A stretch of DNA of 12,837 nt from JAYFNU01 sp964458545 (GCA_964458545.1 CAYWJF010000048.1:1-12837), one strand, 5' to 3'; positions 1 to 6,409 are shown, counted from the stretch's first letter. Numbers and translations: made by a program. Notes: generated by a model from the sequence alone, not told the origin.

Positions 1-70
1 GGTTACAATACTGTGAAGCAAGGAACAAATTTTATTATTTCACAGCAAATGAAAATAGCAATGAAAAGAA

Positions 71-97
71 GAGCGAGCCTTTTGGCTCGCTCGTTTT
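71..97. terminator. Probable bidirectional intrinsic terminator
   Basis: A perfect 9-bp inverted repeat, GAGCGAGCC and GGCTCGCTC, is separated by TTTT. It is followed by GTTTTGCGTTT on the plus strand and by TTCTTTTCAT on the minus strand. It lies about 15 bases beyond the stop of the minus-strand AraC-type gene and can end that transcript. It may also end a plus-strand gene lying upstream of the window. Bases 1-70 hold no gene that I can support. Confidence 0.75.
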
Positions 98-107
98 GCG
101 TTTACGA

Positions 108-1001
108 CTATTTCTTCTTTACAGGTATCCAGATTTCTGTGTAATAGTTTTCGTCCTGATTTCCTTTCGGAAAGTCGCTCGGGTCAGAGTAAAGCTCTAC
201 GGTTACGTTGCTTGTAAGCTCATAATCCTTGCAGTTAGGTATCCACTCTGAGAAAATCTTCGCGTTGGTACTCTGCAACGCGTTCGGCATAGCGCCGCGG
301 CAGGGGAAGACCGCCCAGCTTTGCTTCTCAAACGAGCGGGTCACGCAGCCCTCGGGTATCTCCTTCCACGGAGAATAGTCGTCGGCGATAAGATATTCGA
401 AATCCTTAGCCTTGTCGTCTTCGTCGAGGCATATGCCATACATAGCGCAGATTTTCTTGCTTGCGTCCATCTTGCAGAATTCAGTCCAAAACTCTGGGAT
501 AGTCTTTGTGCAGGTTTCAAAGCTGAAGCGTTTCGCTACGCCTACAACGCTAAATGCTTCCTTTTCCATAATGCGATATTCCATAATGTTTCCGCCCTCC
601 AATGTAAGCTTGATTTTTAACGGCGCGTAGGACTTAACGGTTTTTCCCTCTTTCCTAACGGCTAAAGGTGTAGAGCCGTGGAAGCGGGTGAACGCCTTGG
701 TAAAGCTGTCGGGCGAATCGTAGCCGTACTTTACAGCTATGTCGATTATCCTTGCGTCGCTTGCTACAAGCTCGCCGCCCGCGAGAGTAAGCCGCCTGTT
801 CCTGACGTATTCTCCGAAGGTGCACCCGCAAAGCAGTGCGAACGCTTTTTGAAAGTAGAAGGCAGAAACGTTCAGCCGCTTCGCAGCCTCTTCCGCTTCT
901 ATTTCATTCGTGAGGTTATCCTCAATATAATCAATAGCCTCGCCCATACCTCTTATCCAGTCGATAATCGTTCCCCCCTCGTCGTAATTAGATGATATCA
1001 A
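108..1001 (-). CDS. AraC-family regulator with GyrI-like effector-binding domain
   Basis: A transcription factor with an N-terminal AraC-type double helix-turn-helix and a C-terminal small-molecule-binding domain. Counting from the TTG at 1001, the first HTH is about residues 35-70 and the second about 84-112, with the family-typical YGYDSPDSFTKAFTRFHG stretch. Residues 140-297 begin MEYRIMEKEAFSVVGVAKRF and look like the GyrI-like/Cass2 effector domain of many Clostridia AraC regulators. The start is uncertain. The TTG at 1001 has no ribosome site, and the ATG at 947 has AGAGG too close to it. A strong GAGGGGGGA at 972-980 is instead placed for an ATC at 965, where relatives would begin Met-Asp-Trp. 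The gene lies downstream of the transketolase genes, behind a terminator, so it is probably transcribed separately. The ligand is unknown. Confidence 0.88.
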   Translation of the reverse strand: MISSNYDEGGTIIDWIRGMGEAIDYIEDNLTNEIEAEEAAKRLNVSAFYFQKAFALLCGCTFGEYVRNRRLTLAGGELVASDARIIDIAVKYGYDSPDSFTKAFTRFHGSTPLAVRKEGKTVKSYAPLKIKLTLEGGNIMEYRIMEKEAFSVVGVAKRFSFETCTKTIPEFWTEFCKMDASKKICAMYGICLDEDDKAKDFEYLIADDYSPWKEIPEGCVTRSFEKQSWAVFPCRGAMPNALQSTNAKIFSEWIPNCKDYELTSNVTVELYSDPSDFPKGNQDENYYTEIWIPVKKK

Positions 1002-1047
1002 ACTTCGCTGAGCCGTGTCCGATTTTTCTTGCTCACTTTAGTCTAAC

Positions 1048-1075
1048 AAGAAACCGACGTTTCCGTCGGTTTCTT
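1048..1075 (-). terminator. Intrinsic terminator after the transketolase operon
   Basis: A perfect 12-bp inverted repeat (AAGAAACCGACG, loop TTTC, CGTCGGTTTCTT) begins 13 bases past the stop of the minus-strand transketolase C-subunit gene. On the minus strand the descending arm ends in TTTCTT, giving a short U-rich tail inside the stem. On the plus strand it is followed by TTAGC. It separates transketolase transcription from the AraC-type gene. Confidence 0.75.
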
Positions 1076-1087
1076 TTAGCTGTTAAA

Positions 1088-2014
1088 TTATTTAAAGAAT
1101 TCCTCAAGCGTCTTCGAAACCTTCGGCGTGGAAAGTCCATAGCCGTCGAGACAATCCTGCCACGAGCCAGACTGACCGAACTTATCCTCTACGCCTATCT
1201 TCTTAAAGGCGAAATCGCCGTTTCCGATAAGCGCGTCCGCTACCGCGTCGCCAAGACCGCCGTATATGCTATGCTCCTCAAGGGTCACGACCTTTTTGCA
1301 CTTCTTCGCGTAGGAAAGCACAGTTTCCTTATCGAGCGGTTTAATTGTATGAACGTTTACTACCGCGAGATTCTTTCCCTTTGCCGCGAGAGCCTCAGCC
1401 GCCTCAAGCGCGATATGAACCATAAAGCCGCTCGCGAAGAGCACGCCGTCGGTTCCGTCGCGAAGAACGTTAGCCTTACCTATAGTAAAGGGCATATCGG
1501 GAAGCTCGGGGCACGCCGCGCGCCCGAAGCGAGCGTAAACGGGTCCCTCATATTCGGCTATAGCGTTAACGGTCTTTTCCGCCTCGCGCGCGTCCGCTGG
1601 AACAATTACCGTAACGCCGGGAATTTCGCGCATAAGCGCTACGTCCTCAAGGCACTGGTGACTCGCGCCGTCCTCGCCGACGGTTATGCCCGCGTGGGTG
1701 CAGCAGAGCTTTACGTTAAAGTGGGGATAGCTTACCGCGTTTCTGAATATCTCGTAAGCGCGACCCGCGCCGAACATAGCGAAGGTGGAGCAAAACGGGA
1801 TATAGCCCATAGTGGAAAGCCCCGCGCTCATACCGACGAGGTTGCATTCCGCTATGCCGCAGTCGAAGAAGCGGTCAGGAAATTCCTTTTTGAAATGCTT
1901 TGTCATCGTCGCTTCCGCGAGGTCCGCGTCGAGCACGACGACCTTATCATTTACTCTTCCGAGCGCGGCGAGAGCCTCGCCGTATGCCGCTCTTGTTGCT
2001 TTTGCTTCACTCAT
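1088..2014 (-). CDS. Transketolase, C-terminal subunit (split transketolase)
   Basis: The pyrimidine-binding and C-terminal half of transketolase, which moves two-carbon ketol units in the non-oxidative pentose phosphate pathway using thiamine diphosphate. The 308 residues match the usual length of split C-subunits. Residues 53-59 (GIAECNL) carry the conserved Glu56 expected to activate the cofactor's pyrimidine ring. Residues 77-92 hold the STFAMFGAGRAYEIFR segment, and 107-120 the signature HAGITVGEDGASHQ. The C-terminal Rossmann-like domain follows from about residue 190. The ATG start overlaps the stop of the N-subunit gene as ATGA (2011-2014), so translation is probably coupled and yields equal amounts of the two chains. 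DXS-like or pyruvate dehydrogenase E1-beta proteins share the fold, but this motif set and partner point to transketolase. Confidence 0.95.
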   Translation of the reverse strand: MSEAKATRAAYGEALAALGRVNDKVVVLDADLAEATMTKHFKKEFPDRFFDCGIAECNLVGMSAGLSTMGYIPFCSTFAMFGAGRAYEIFRNAVSYPHFNVKLCCTHAGITVGEDGASHQCLEDVALMREIPGVTVIVPADAREAEKTVNAIAEYEGPVYARFGRAACPELPDMPFTIGKANVLRDGTDGVLFASGFMVHIALEAAEALAAKGKNLAVVNVHTIKPLDKETVLSYAKKCKKVVTLEEHSIYGGLGDAVADALIGNGDFAFKKIGVEDKFGQSGSWQDCLDGYGLSTPKVSKTLEEFFK

Positions 2015-2829
2015 ATTGTCATAGCCTCCAGTTCCGCGACAGCCGCCGCGCGCTGCTCCTCGTTAGGAGCCTTACCGTGCCAGCCGACCTGACCCTCCAT
2101 AAAGGAAACGCCCTTGCCTTTGGTAGTGTGGGCAACAATGCATTTCGGCTTGCCGGGCTCGGTTTTCTTCTCAAGCGCCGCTATTACCTGCTCGATATCG
2201 TTGCCGTTTTCGACCTCTACTACGTCAAAGCCGAAGGCGCGGAATTTCGCGGGAATGTCGCCAAGACTCATAACCTGTTCGTTTGTGCCGTCAATCTGCA
2301 TACCGTTGTTATCCACAACTACGGTGAGGTTGTCAAGCTTGTAGTGAGCCGCCGCCATTGAGGCCTCCCACACAAGACCCTCTTGCAGCTCGCCGTCGCC
2401 GAGAACGGTGTAAACCTTAACGCCATTACCCGCGGTCTTTGCGCCGAGCGCCATACCCGTCGCTATGCTTATGCCCTGACCGAGCGAGCCCGTAGAGGCG
2501 TCAACGCCGGGAATCTTTACTACGGGGTGACCCTGTAGCATTCTGCCGAACTTGCGAAGCCCCGCAAGCTCCTCGCGCGGGAAAAATCCCTTGTCGCAAA
2601 GGGTAGCGTAGTATACGGGCGCGCAGTGACCCTTGCTTAGTACGAACCTGTCTCGGTTCGGGTCCTTGGGGTTCTTCGGGTCAAGCTTCATCTGTGTGTT
2701 GAAGATTGCCACAAAAATTTCGGTGGCGGAAAGACTTCCGCCGGGATGTCCGCTCTTTGCGCCGGCGACCATATTGACTATATCAATACGGACCTTCCGA
2801 CACTTCTCTTTTAGTTCTTTTATGTCCAT
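2011..2829 (-). CDS. Transketolase, N-terminal subunit (split transketolase)
   Basis: The thiamine-diphosphate-binding half of a two-chain transketolase, 272 residues. The cofactor motif runs from GDGE (about 144) to NN (174-175), with the spacing expected of ThDP enzymes. Other conserved blocks are GHPGGSLS near residue 27, LSKGH near 65-69 and TGSLGQG near 113-119. The start is the ATG at 2829, because GGAGGTG sits 4 bases upstream and the family N-terminus begins there. The frame stays open upstream to about 2937, but that part is AT-rich leader with no protein likeness. The gene is first in a two-gene operon, overlapping the C-subunit gene by four bases. Confidence 0.95.
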   Translation of the reverse strand: MDIKELKEKCRKVRIDIVNMVAGAKSGHPGGSLSATEIFVAIFNTQMKLDPKNPKDPNRDRFVLSKGHCAPVYYATLCDKGFFPREELAGLRKFGRMLQGHPVVKIPGVDASTGSLGQGISIATGMALGAKTAGNGVKVYTVLGDGELQEGLVWEASMAAAHYKLDNLTVVVDNNGMQIDGTNEQVMSLGDIPAKFRAFGFDVVEVENGNDIEQVIAALEKKTEPGKPKCIVAHTTKGKGVSFMEGQVGWHGKAPNEEQRAAAVAELEAMTI

Positions 2830-2870
2830 AAAACACCTCCGTGCATTTTGCTTCGGCAAAAAATAAAAGG

Positions 2871-2900
2871 CGTATAGCCTCTTATTTTTAACAATATCAA
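2871..2900 (-). promoter_or_regulatory. Candidate promoter for the split transketolase operon
   Basis: On the minus strand, TTGATA (2895-2900) and TATACG (2871-2876) are 18 bases apart, about 40 bases upstream of the ribosome site. A second candidate, TTGCAA (2923-2928) with TAAACT (2900-2905) at 17 bases, lies just upstream. Neither is a strong consensus. I see no terminator between the MFS stop and this point, so read-through from the exporter gene is also possible. Confidence 0.4.
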
Positions 2901-2964
2901 GTTTAGTATAAATTAAGAGAAATTGCAATACGGACAATTTTGCGAAAGTATAGAGACATTTGTA

Positions 2965-4137
2965 CTATTTTGTCCTGATTTGCGTTTTCGGCGCGCTGAG
3001 CGCGAAGACGAAATACGCCGCGAGAAGAAACAAGCCCATTGTACCAAAGACGGTGCTCATCGAGAAGATGTCGCAAAGCCAGCCCGCGAAGGGGAAAATA
3101 GCAATCATAAACACCGAATAGACCATGCTTTCAAAGGAGATAAGGGTCGCTCTTTGCTCGCTCGGAATGAGTTCATTCACGCCGTTTAATAAATAGTAAT
3201 AAAGCGCGGAGCTAAAAAACTCGGTTACGAGCGTGCCCGCAATAATAATAGGAAGCGAGCCAAAGAAGAAGGCGATAATGGAAAGGGCAATAAGCACCGA
3301 GCAGAAAAGAATAAAGTGACCCTTTAAAAGCTTCGCGAGTTTGTCGCAGGCGAGCGAACCGAGCGCCGCCGCTATGCCGCCGAAGAGAAGGATTATCGCT
3401 ATTCGTGAGGTCTGAAGCCCCCTTGAGGAGTAGTACTCCTGCGAATAGAAGAAAACGGTCATATATAGCGTTGAGGTCAGCGCCGAATAGATAGAAAGGC
3501 GAAGCACCTCTCGGTTTTCCTTAAGTATTTGCACCGCTGTTTTTATAGTTTGAAGAACGGTGACTCGTTCTTCCTTTTCGCTTGCCTCCACCTCGTCAAA
3601 AAAGAGCGAAACAATCAAAGCAACGGCACGCGCGCCGCAGACGAAGAGGTAAAGTATATCGAAATGGCTGTCTGATATAATCCCCCCGACGAGCGAGCCG
3701 AGCGCGCAGCCGAGGTTCAAAAGGAAGCCGCGCCTTCCGTTAATCTTAAGGAACTTTTCCTCAAGCCCTTGCTTTTTAAGGGAATCGTAGACGAGCGCGT
3801 CGTCTGAGCCTGAGTTAAGGTTAAAGCTAACGGCGGAAAAAATCATAGCGAGAGCGAAAACGAAGAAATTCCGCCCGAAGAAGAGCAGAAGCGCGGACGT
3901 TATAGCCGATATTCGACCTAAGATAATCGCGCGCTTTCTGCCGAAGGTATCGGCAATCGCGCCCGTGGGCATCTCAAAAAGCAGACTTGTAATATGGAAT
4001 ATCCCCTCAAGAAGCCCAATCTCAAAAAGGGACATCCCGCGGAAAGCAAGATAAAGCACCCAAATGGCGTCGGTAAAGTCAAAGGACGCCACAAAGCTGT
4101 ATATATATGATACAGTTACATTTTTAATAGATTTCAT
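2965..4137 (-). CDS. MFS transporter, drug-efflux-like
   Basis: A 390-residue major facilitator with about 12 hydrophobic segments, located in the cytoplasmic membrane and probably a proton-coupled exporter. Motif A of the family lies in the loop after the second segment: GAIADTFGRKR at residues 59-69. The acidic/aromatic first helix (SFDFTDAIWVLYL) and a charged central loop near residues 183-190 (DEVEASEKEE) are typical of the 12-segment drug/unknown MFS group. The ATG at 4137 has AGGAGA about ten bases upstream. The substrate cannot be deduced. The gene is preceded by a leader of about 240 bases with a small ORF and a terminator, which suggests expression induced by its substrate, plausibly a translation inhibitor. 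That last step is inference. No terminator is visible downstream before the transketolase operon. Confidence 0.9.
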   Translation of the reverse strand: MKSIKNVTVSYIYSFVASFDFTDAIWVLYLAFRGMSLFEIGLLEGIFHITSLLFEMPTGAIADTFGRKRAIILGRISAITSALLLFFGRNFFVFALAMIFSAVSFNLNSGSDDALVYDSLKKQGLEEKFLKINGRRGFLLNLGCALGSLVGGIISDSHFDILYLFVCGARAVALIVSLFFDEVEASEKEERVTVLQTIKTAVQILKENREVLRLSIYSALTSTLYMTVFFYSQEYYSSRGLQTSRIAIILLFGGIAAALGSLACDKLAKLLKGHFILFCSVLIALSIIAFFFGSLPIIIAGTLVTEFFSSALYYYLLNGVNELIPSEQRATLISFESMVYSVFMIAIFPFAGWLCDIFSMSTVFGTMGLFLLAAYFVFALSAPKTQIRTK

Positions 4138-4179
4138 TAGTAGTAGTTCTCCTGTAGAATAAGATAATAAAACAAAAAT

Positions 4180-4206
4180 CCCGTCACGCTAAAATAAACG
4201 TGCGGG
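4180..4206 (-). terminator. Terminator inside the MFS leader (attenuator)
   Basis: Read on the minus strand, CCCGCACG (4206-4199) pairs with CGTGACGGG (4188-4180), eight base pairs with one bulged A. It is followed directly by ATTTTTGTTTTATT. This is a strong intrinsic terminator, yet it lies between the promoter and the start codon of the same gene, ending about 42 bases before the MFS ATG. It therefore looks like the decision point of a transcription-attenuation leader, not the end of another gene. No other minus-strand gene could be ended here except the 40-codon leader ORF. Confidence 0.8.
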
Positions 4207-4265
4207 CTGCGCTATTCAGGAAAACCGCTTCAGTCGAGACCGTTTTTCCTAAAAAAGGGCGCAGC
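4206..4265 (-). ncRNA. Long hairpin in the MFS leader RNA, just before the attenuator
   Basis: The outer stem pairs GCTGCGC (plus 4206-4212) with GCGCAGC (4259-4265), a perfect 7-bp match. Nested inside, AGGAAAAC (4218-4225) pairs with GTTTTTCCT (4242-4250), 8 bp with one bulge. The leader ORF stop at 4230-4232 lies in the loop, so a ribosome finishing the ORF would disrupt the stems. The base of the hairpin touches the first base of the terminator stem. A smaller stem upstream pairs 4304-4308 with 4277-4281 around 4298-4301/4286-4289. Confidence 0.6.
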
Positions 4266-4352
4266 AAACCAATTTTCAGCGATAATCTGCGTTTTTACAG
4301 ACGCGCTGGAAATTATAATATGAAAGCCGAAACCTTTTGGCGCGCATTTCAT
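4230..4352 (-). CDS. Putative 40-residue leader peptide upstream of the MFS gene
   Basis: A 40-codon ORF with an ATG at 4352 and a TGA at 4230-4232, read in the MFS direction and starting about 25 bases after the predicted transcription start. GGAAGG lies three bases before the ATG and a further AAAGGG upstream. The peptide begins MKCAPKGFGF, has a hydrophobic HIII stretch, a central SASVKTQII and a later WFAAPFF aromatic patch, and ends GLD. Its final third overlaps the long hairpin, the arrangement expected of a translated attenuator leader. I do not recognise the peptide as a named leader. It may instead be a fortuitous frame in a structured RNA; base-pairing and coding may both constrain it. 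Confidence 0.5.
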   Translation of the reverse strand: MKCAPKGFGFHIIISSASVKTQIIAENWFAAPFFRKNGLD

Positions 4353-4384
4353 AAGCCTTCCGCCCTTTCCTAAAATCTTCGAAT

Positions 4385-4412
4385 ATTATAGCATAGACGG
4401 CGAGTTTGTCAA
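4385..4412 (-). promoter_or_regulatory. Consensus sigma-A promoter for the MFS leader and gene
   Basis: On the minus strand TTGACA (4412-4407) and TATAAT (4390-4385) are both perfect consensus, 16 bases apart, with an extended -10 (TGC before TATAAT). The predicted start is near 4378, about 240 bases before the MFS ATG, leaving room for the leader. Such a strong promoter in front of a terminator fits regulation after initiation. Confidence 0.88.
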
Positions 4413-4449
4413 ACCTTGCGTTAAAGCGTTAAAGTCTTCGCGCGTTTTC

Positions 4450-4479
4450 TTGTATTTTCTGAGAACGTTGTGGTATTAT
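4450..4479 (+). promoter_or_regulatory. Promoter for the metallophosphoesterase gene
   Basis: TTGTAT (4450-4455) and TATTAT (4474-4479) are 18 bases apart, with an extended -10 (TGG before TATTAT). The predicted start is near 4486, 30 bases before the chosen ATG. This box also shows that the TTG at 4450 is a -35 element and not the start codon of the gene. The promoter is back to back with the MFS leader promoter. Confidence 0.7.
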
Positions 4480-4515
4480 ATACGAACCGAAAATAAGGTG
4501 AAAACAGGCGTACTG

Positions 4516-5343
4516 ATGAAAAAGGTAAAATTCAAAATGATATATATTCTCTTAGCGCTGCTGATAGCCTTAGTCTGCTTCGTTCTTCTCGCGAAGACCG
4601 ACGAGCTTGTTTGCGTGCGCTACAATATAGAAACGCATAAGCTTTCGGGTGCTGTGCGAATAGCTCTCGTATCCGACCTTCATTCTTGCTACTATGGTGA
4701 GCAGGAGAGCGAGCTTACCGAAGAGTTAGACGCGGAAAATCCAGACGCGGTGCTTCTTTGCGGGGACATCTTCGACAAGAAGCTGCCCAACGACAACGCC
4801 TACGAGTTCTTAAAGTACATAGCGGCGAAATATCCCTGCTACTATGTTACGGGTAACCACGAATACGCGCGGCGTGAGGTCGTGACAATTAAGAAGAATT
4901 TAAGAGCTATGGGTATAACGGTGTTGGACGGGCAATGCGAAAGGCTTTCGGCAAACGGCGAGACGTTGAACATCTGCGGAATAGACGATTTCGGCGCGGT
5001 TGGCGAGCTGACGGCGCGCGCCCAGCTTAAACGTGCATCGGGTGAAGCTGACAAAAGCTATTACACTCTGCTTCTTTCCCACCGCCCGAGGTATCTTGAC
5101 GTTTACGCCAAATATGGCTTCGACCTTGTCCTCAGCGGACATACCCACGGCGGTCAATGGAGGATACCGGGATTAATGGAGGGCTTCTTCGTGCCTTCCG
5201 ACGGCTTTTTTCCGAAGTATGTCGGTGGGGAATACGAGCTTGACGGAACAAAGCTGATAGTAAGCCGCGGACTTGCCCGCGAGAGTCACCCCGTACCGAG
5301 GATTTTCAACAGCCCCGAGCTTGTTATAATTGACTTAACTTAG
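4516..5343 (+). CDS. Membrane-anchored calcineurin-like metallophosphoesterase
   Basis: A 275-residue two-metal phosphoesterase of the YaeI/YkuE type. Residues 8-26 form a single N-terminal membrane anchor, so the catalytic domain is probably outside the cell. All metal-binding blocks are present: SDLH (Asp54, His56), GD (Asp84), GNHE (Asn114, His115), SHRP (His189) and GHTHGG (His209, His211). Relatives act on phosphodiesters such as UDP-diacylglucosamine-like lipids, but the substrate here is unknown. The ATG at 4516 is preferred because the promoter covers the upstream part of the frame; AGGCG precedes it by five bases. A GTG at 4498 is possible. The gene is followed after 61 bases by the LCP-like gene, probably on the same transcript. 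Confidence 0.92.
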   Translation: MKKVKFKMIYILLALLIALVCFVLLAKTDELVCVRYNIETHKLSGAVRIALVSDLHSCYYGEQESELTEELDAENPDAVLLCGDIFDKKLPNDNAYEFLKYIAAKYPCYYVTGNHEYARREVVTIKKNLRAMGITVLDGQCERLSANGETLNICGIDDFGAVGELTARAQLKRASGEADKSYYTLLLSHRPRYLDVYAKYGFDLVLSGHTHGGQWRIPGLMEGFFVPSDGFFPKYVGGEYELDGTKLIVSRGLARESHPVPRIFNSPELVIIDLT

Positions 5344-5370
5344 CGCTGTATTTTTTCACCTGCTTTCGCC

Positions 5371-5393
5371 AAAACTAACAACAGCTTAGTTTT
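5371..5393 (+). promoter_or_regulatory. Small AT-rich hairpin between phosphoesterase and LCP-like genes
   Basis: AAAACTAA (5371-5378) and TTAGTTTT (5386-5393) can form an 8-bp stem with a 7-base loop. It is immediately followed by the ribosome site GGGGAAGG, not by a U-run. It is too weak for a confident terminator and could only modestly influence the next gene. Confidence 0.3.
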
Positions 5394-5404
5394 TGGGGAA
5401 GGAT

Positions 5405-6304
5405 ATGGAAAGAAAAAAGGGAAGTGCGCTCTTAAGCTTTTTAAAGGGATTTGTCATAACCCTTGTTGTGCTTATACCCGCGTATATAGGCGTTTACCGA
5501 TTCTCCGTAGCGAGCGCCGAGGAGAAATTAAACCCCGTGCCCGTGGCGGCTGAGGAGACAGCGGTTCCGCTCGCGCCGAAGAACTACAATCTGCTGTATC
5601 TTACGGCGAAGGACGGCACGCGAGAGCTTATCGGCGCGTCGCTTATACGCTTCGACACAAACAATTCGCGGATAGTCGCCTGCGCGCTGCCGCTCGATAC
5701 GGTGCTTCTATTTGATAAGCAGCCGCGAACCCTCTTTCAAATTTATGAGAAGAACGGCGGAGCGGCAACAAGCGAATGTGTGAGCGGCACGCTCGGAATA
5801 ACCCTTTCAGGCTATGTCGCGGCGGACGAGAAGGTGCTTTCGTCGCTGATAGACACCCTCGGCGGCTTTCCGTTCTTACTTGAGCGGGATTTTCAGGTGA
5901 CTAACGACGAGGATATAATAATATACACGAAATACGCGGGAAGCTCCGACTTTTCGGGGAACGACACGGTTATGCTGTTGCTTCACCCCGAGGGGCTTGA
6001 CGGCGACTTCGTTAGCCTTCGCGGGCGGCTGCTTGAAGCGGCGCTTCGTGAGTTCGGACGAAGGGATTTCTCTAAAAAGCTCTCCGAGGCGTATTCCGAC
6101 GAGATAAACAAGACGGATACTGATATAAGCCTTTCGGGAATGTACGCGCTGACTAAGGCGGCGGCATACGTCTGCGTGGACGGCAAAGCGGACGTCGCGC
6201 TCGCGCGGCTTGAGGGTGAGGATAAGGACGGAAGATACGAGCTGACCGACGCCGCCTGCAAAAGGATAAACGAGCTGTTCGGAGCGAGCGCCGAGCGAGA
6301 TTAA
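5405..6304 (+). CDS. Divergent LytR-CpsA-Psr (LCP)-like membrane protein
   Basis: A 299-residue protein with one N-terminal membrane segment (about residues 12-31) and an external domain. I place it in the LCP fold by pattern: a strand plus IRFDTNNSRIVACALPLDT (about residues 80-98) corresponds to the family's DxxMLxxI...SIPRDT region. LGITLSGYVAADEKVLSSLIDTLGG (about 130-154) matches the LLGIPIDYYVxVNFDGFxxLVDxLGG helix-strand. The RGRLLEAALREF near residue 205 matches the family RxRQ region. LCP proteins transfer polymers from lipid carriers to peptidoglycan. Here the catalytic-site Arg of the R-D-T motif is Leu, and the later YVR motif is not visible, so enzymatic activity is doubtful. The start is the ATG with GGGG six bases upstream. 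Assignment is by memory of the family pattern and is moderate. Confidence 0.65.
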   Translation: MERKKGSALLSFLKGFVITLVVLIPAYIGVYRFSVASAEEKLNPVPVAAEETAVPLAPKNYNLLYLTAKDGTRELIGASLIRFDTNNSRIVACALPLDTVLLFDKQPRTLFQIYEKNGGAATSECVSGTLGITLSGYVAADEKVLSSLIDTLGGFPFLLERDFQVTNDEDIIIYTKYAGSSDFSGNDTVMLLLHPEGLDGDFVSLRGRLLEAALREFGRRDFSKKLSEAYSDEINKTDTDISLSGMYALTKAAAYVCVDGKADVALARLEGEDKDGRYELTDAACKRINELFGASAERD

Positions 6305-6323
6305 CAGAAAGTTTACAAAACGA

Positions 6324-6354
6324 TTACAAATAGCGACTCGCAAATTAATATAAT
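6324..6354 (+). promoter_or_regulatory. Candidate promoter for the lipoprotein gene
   Basis: TATAAT (6349-6354) is a perfect -10 box in an AT-rich stretch. The best -35, TTACAA (6324-6329), is 19 bases upstream, somewhat long. It sits just after the LCP-like stop and before a leader stem-loop, so the lipoprotein is likely transcribed on its own as well as by read-through. Confidence 0.5.
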
Positions 6355-6361
6355 ATTAAAA

Positions 6362-6409
6362 GGTCGGTTACCCCTCGCCGAATAGTAACAAAAGAGGGGT
6401 CAACCTACC
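6362..6409 (+). ncRNA. 5' UTR stem-loop before the lipoprotein gene
   Basis: GGTCGGTTACCCCTC (6362-6376) pairs with GAGGGGTCAACCTACC (6394-6409), about 14 base pairs with one mismatch and one bulge, around a 17-base A-rich loop. It lies between the predicted transcription start and the ribosome site AAGGAAGAGG. There is no U-run, so it is not a terminator. It may stabilise the message or bind a regulator; I do not recognise a known RNA class. Confidence 0.6.

Noticed and set aside
992..2092. A long plus-strand open frame of about 366 codons opposite the transketolase C-subunit gene
   Set aside because: It is antisense to a confidently identified gene, has no ribosome site, and its composition is the shadow of GC-rich codon positions.
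2830..2937. N-terminal extension of the transketolase N-subunit frame
   Set aside because: It is AT-rich, overlaps candidate promoter boxes and has no homologous sequence pattern; the ATG at 2829 has GGAGGTG.
4138..4380. Known metabolite riboswitch (SAM, purine, TPP, guanidine or similar) in the MFS leader
   Set aside because: I find none of the conserved core motifs of those classes that I can recall; a translated leader explains the layout better.
4450..4515. N-terminal extension of the phosphoesterase frame starting at TTG 4450
   Set aside because: These bases contain the -35 and extended -10 boxes, and transcription should begin near 4486.
5876..6343. A minus-strand open frame of about 155 codons
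   Set aside because: Antisense to the LCP-like gene, with no ribosome site and a protein lacking any recognisable pattern.
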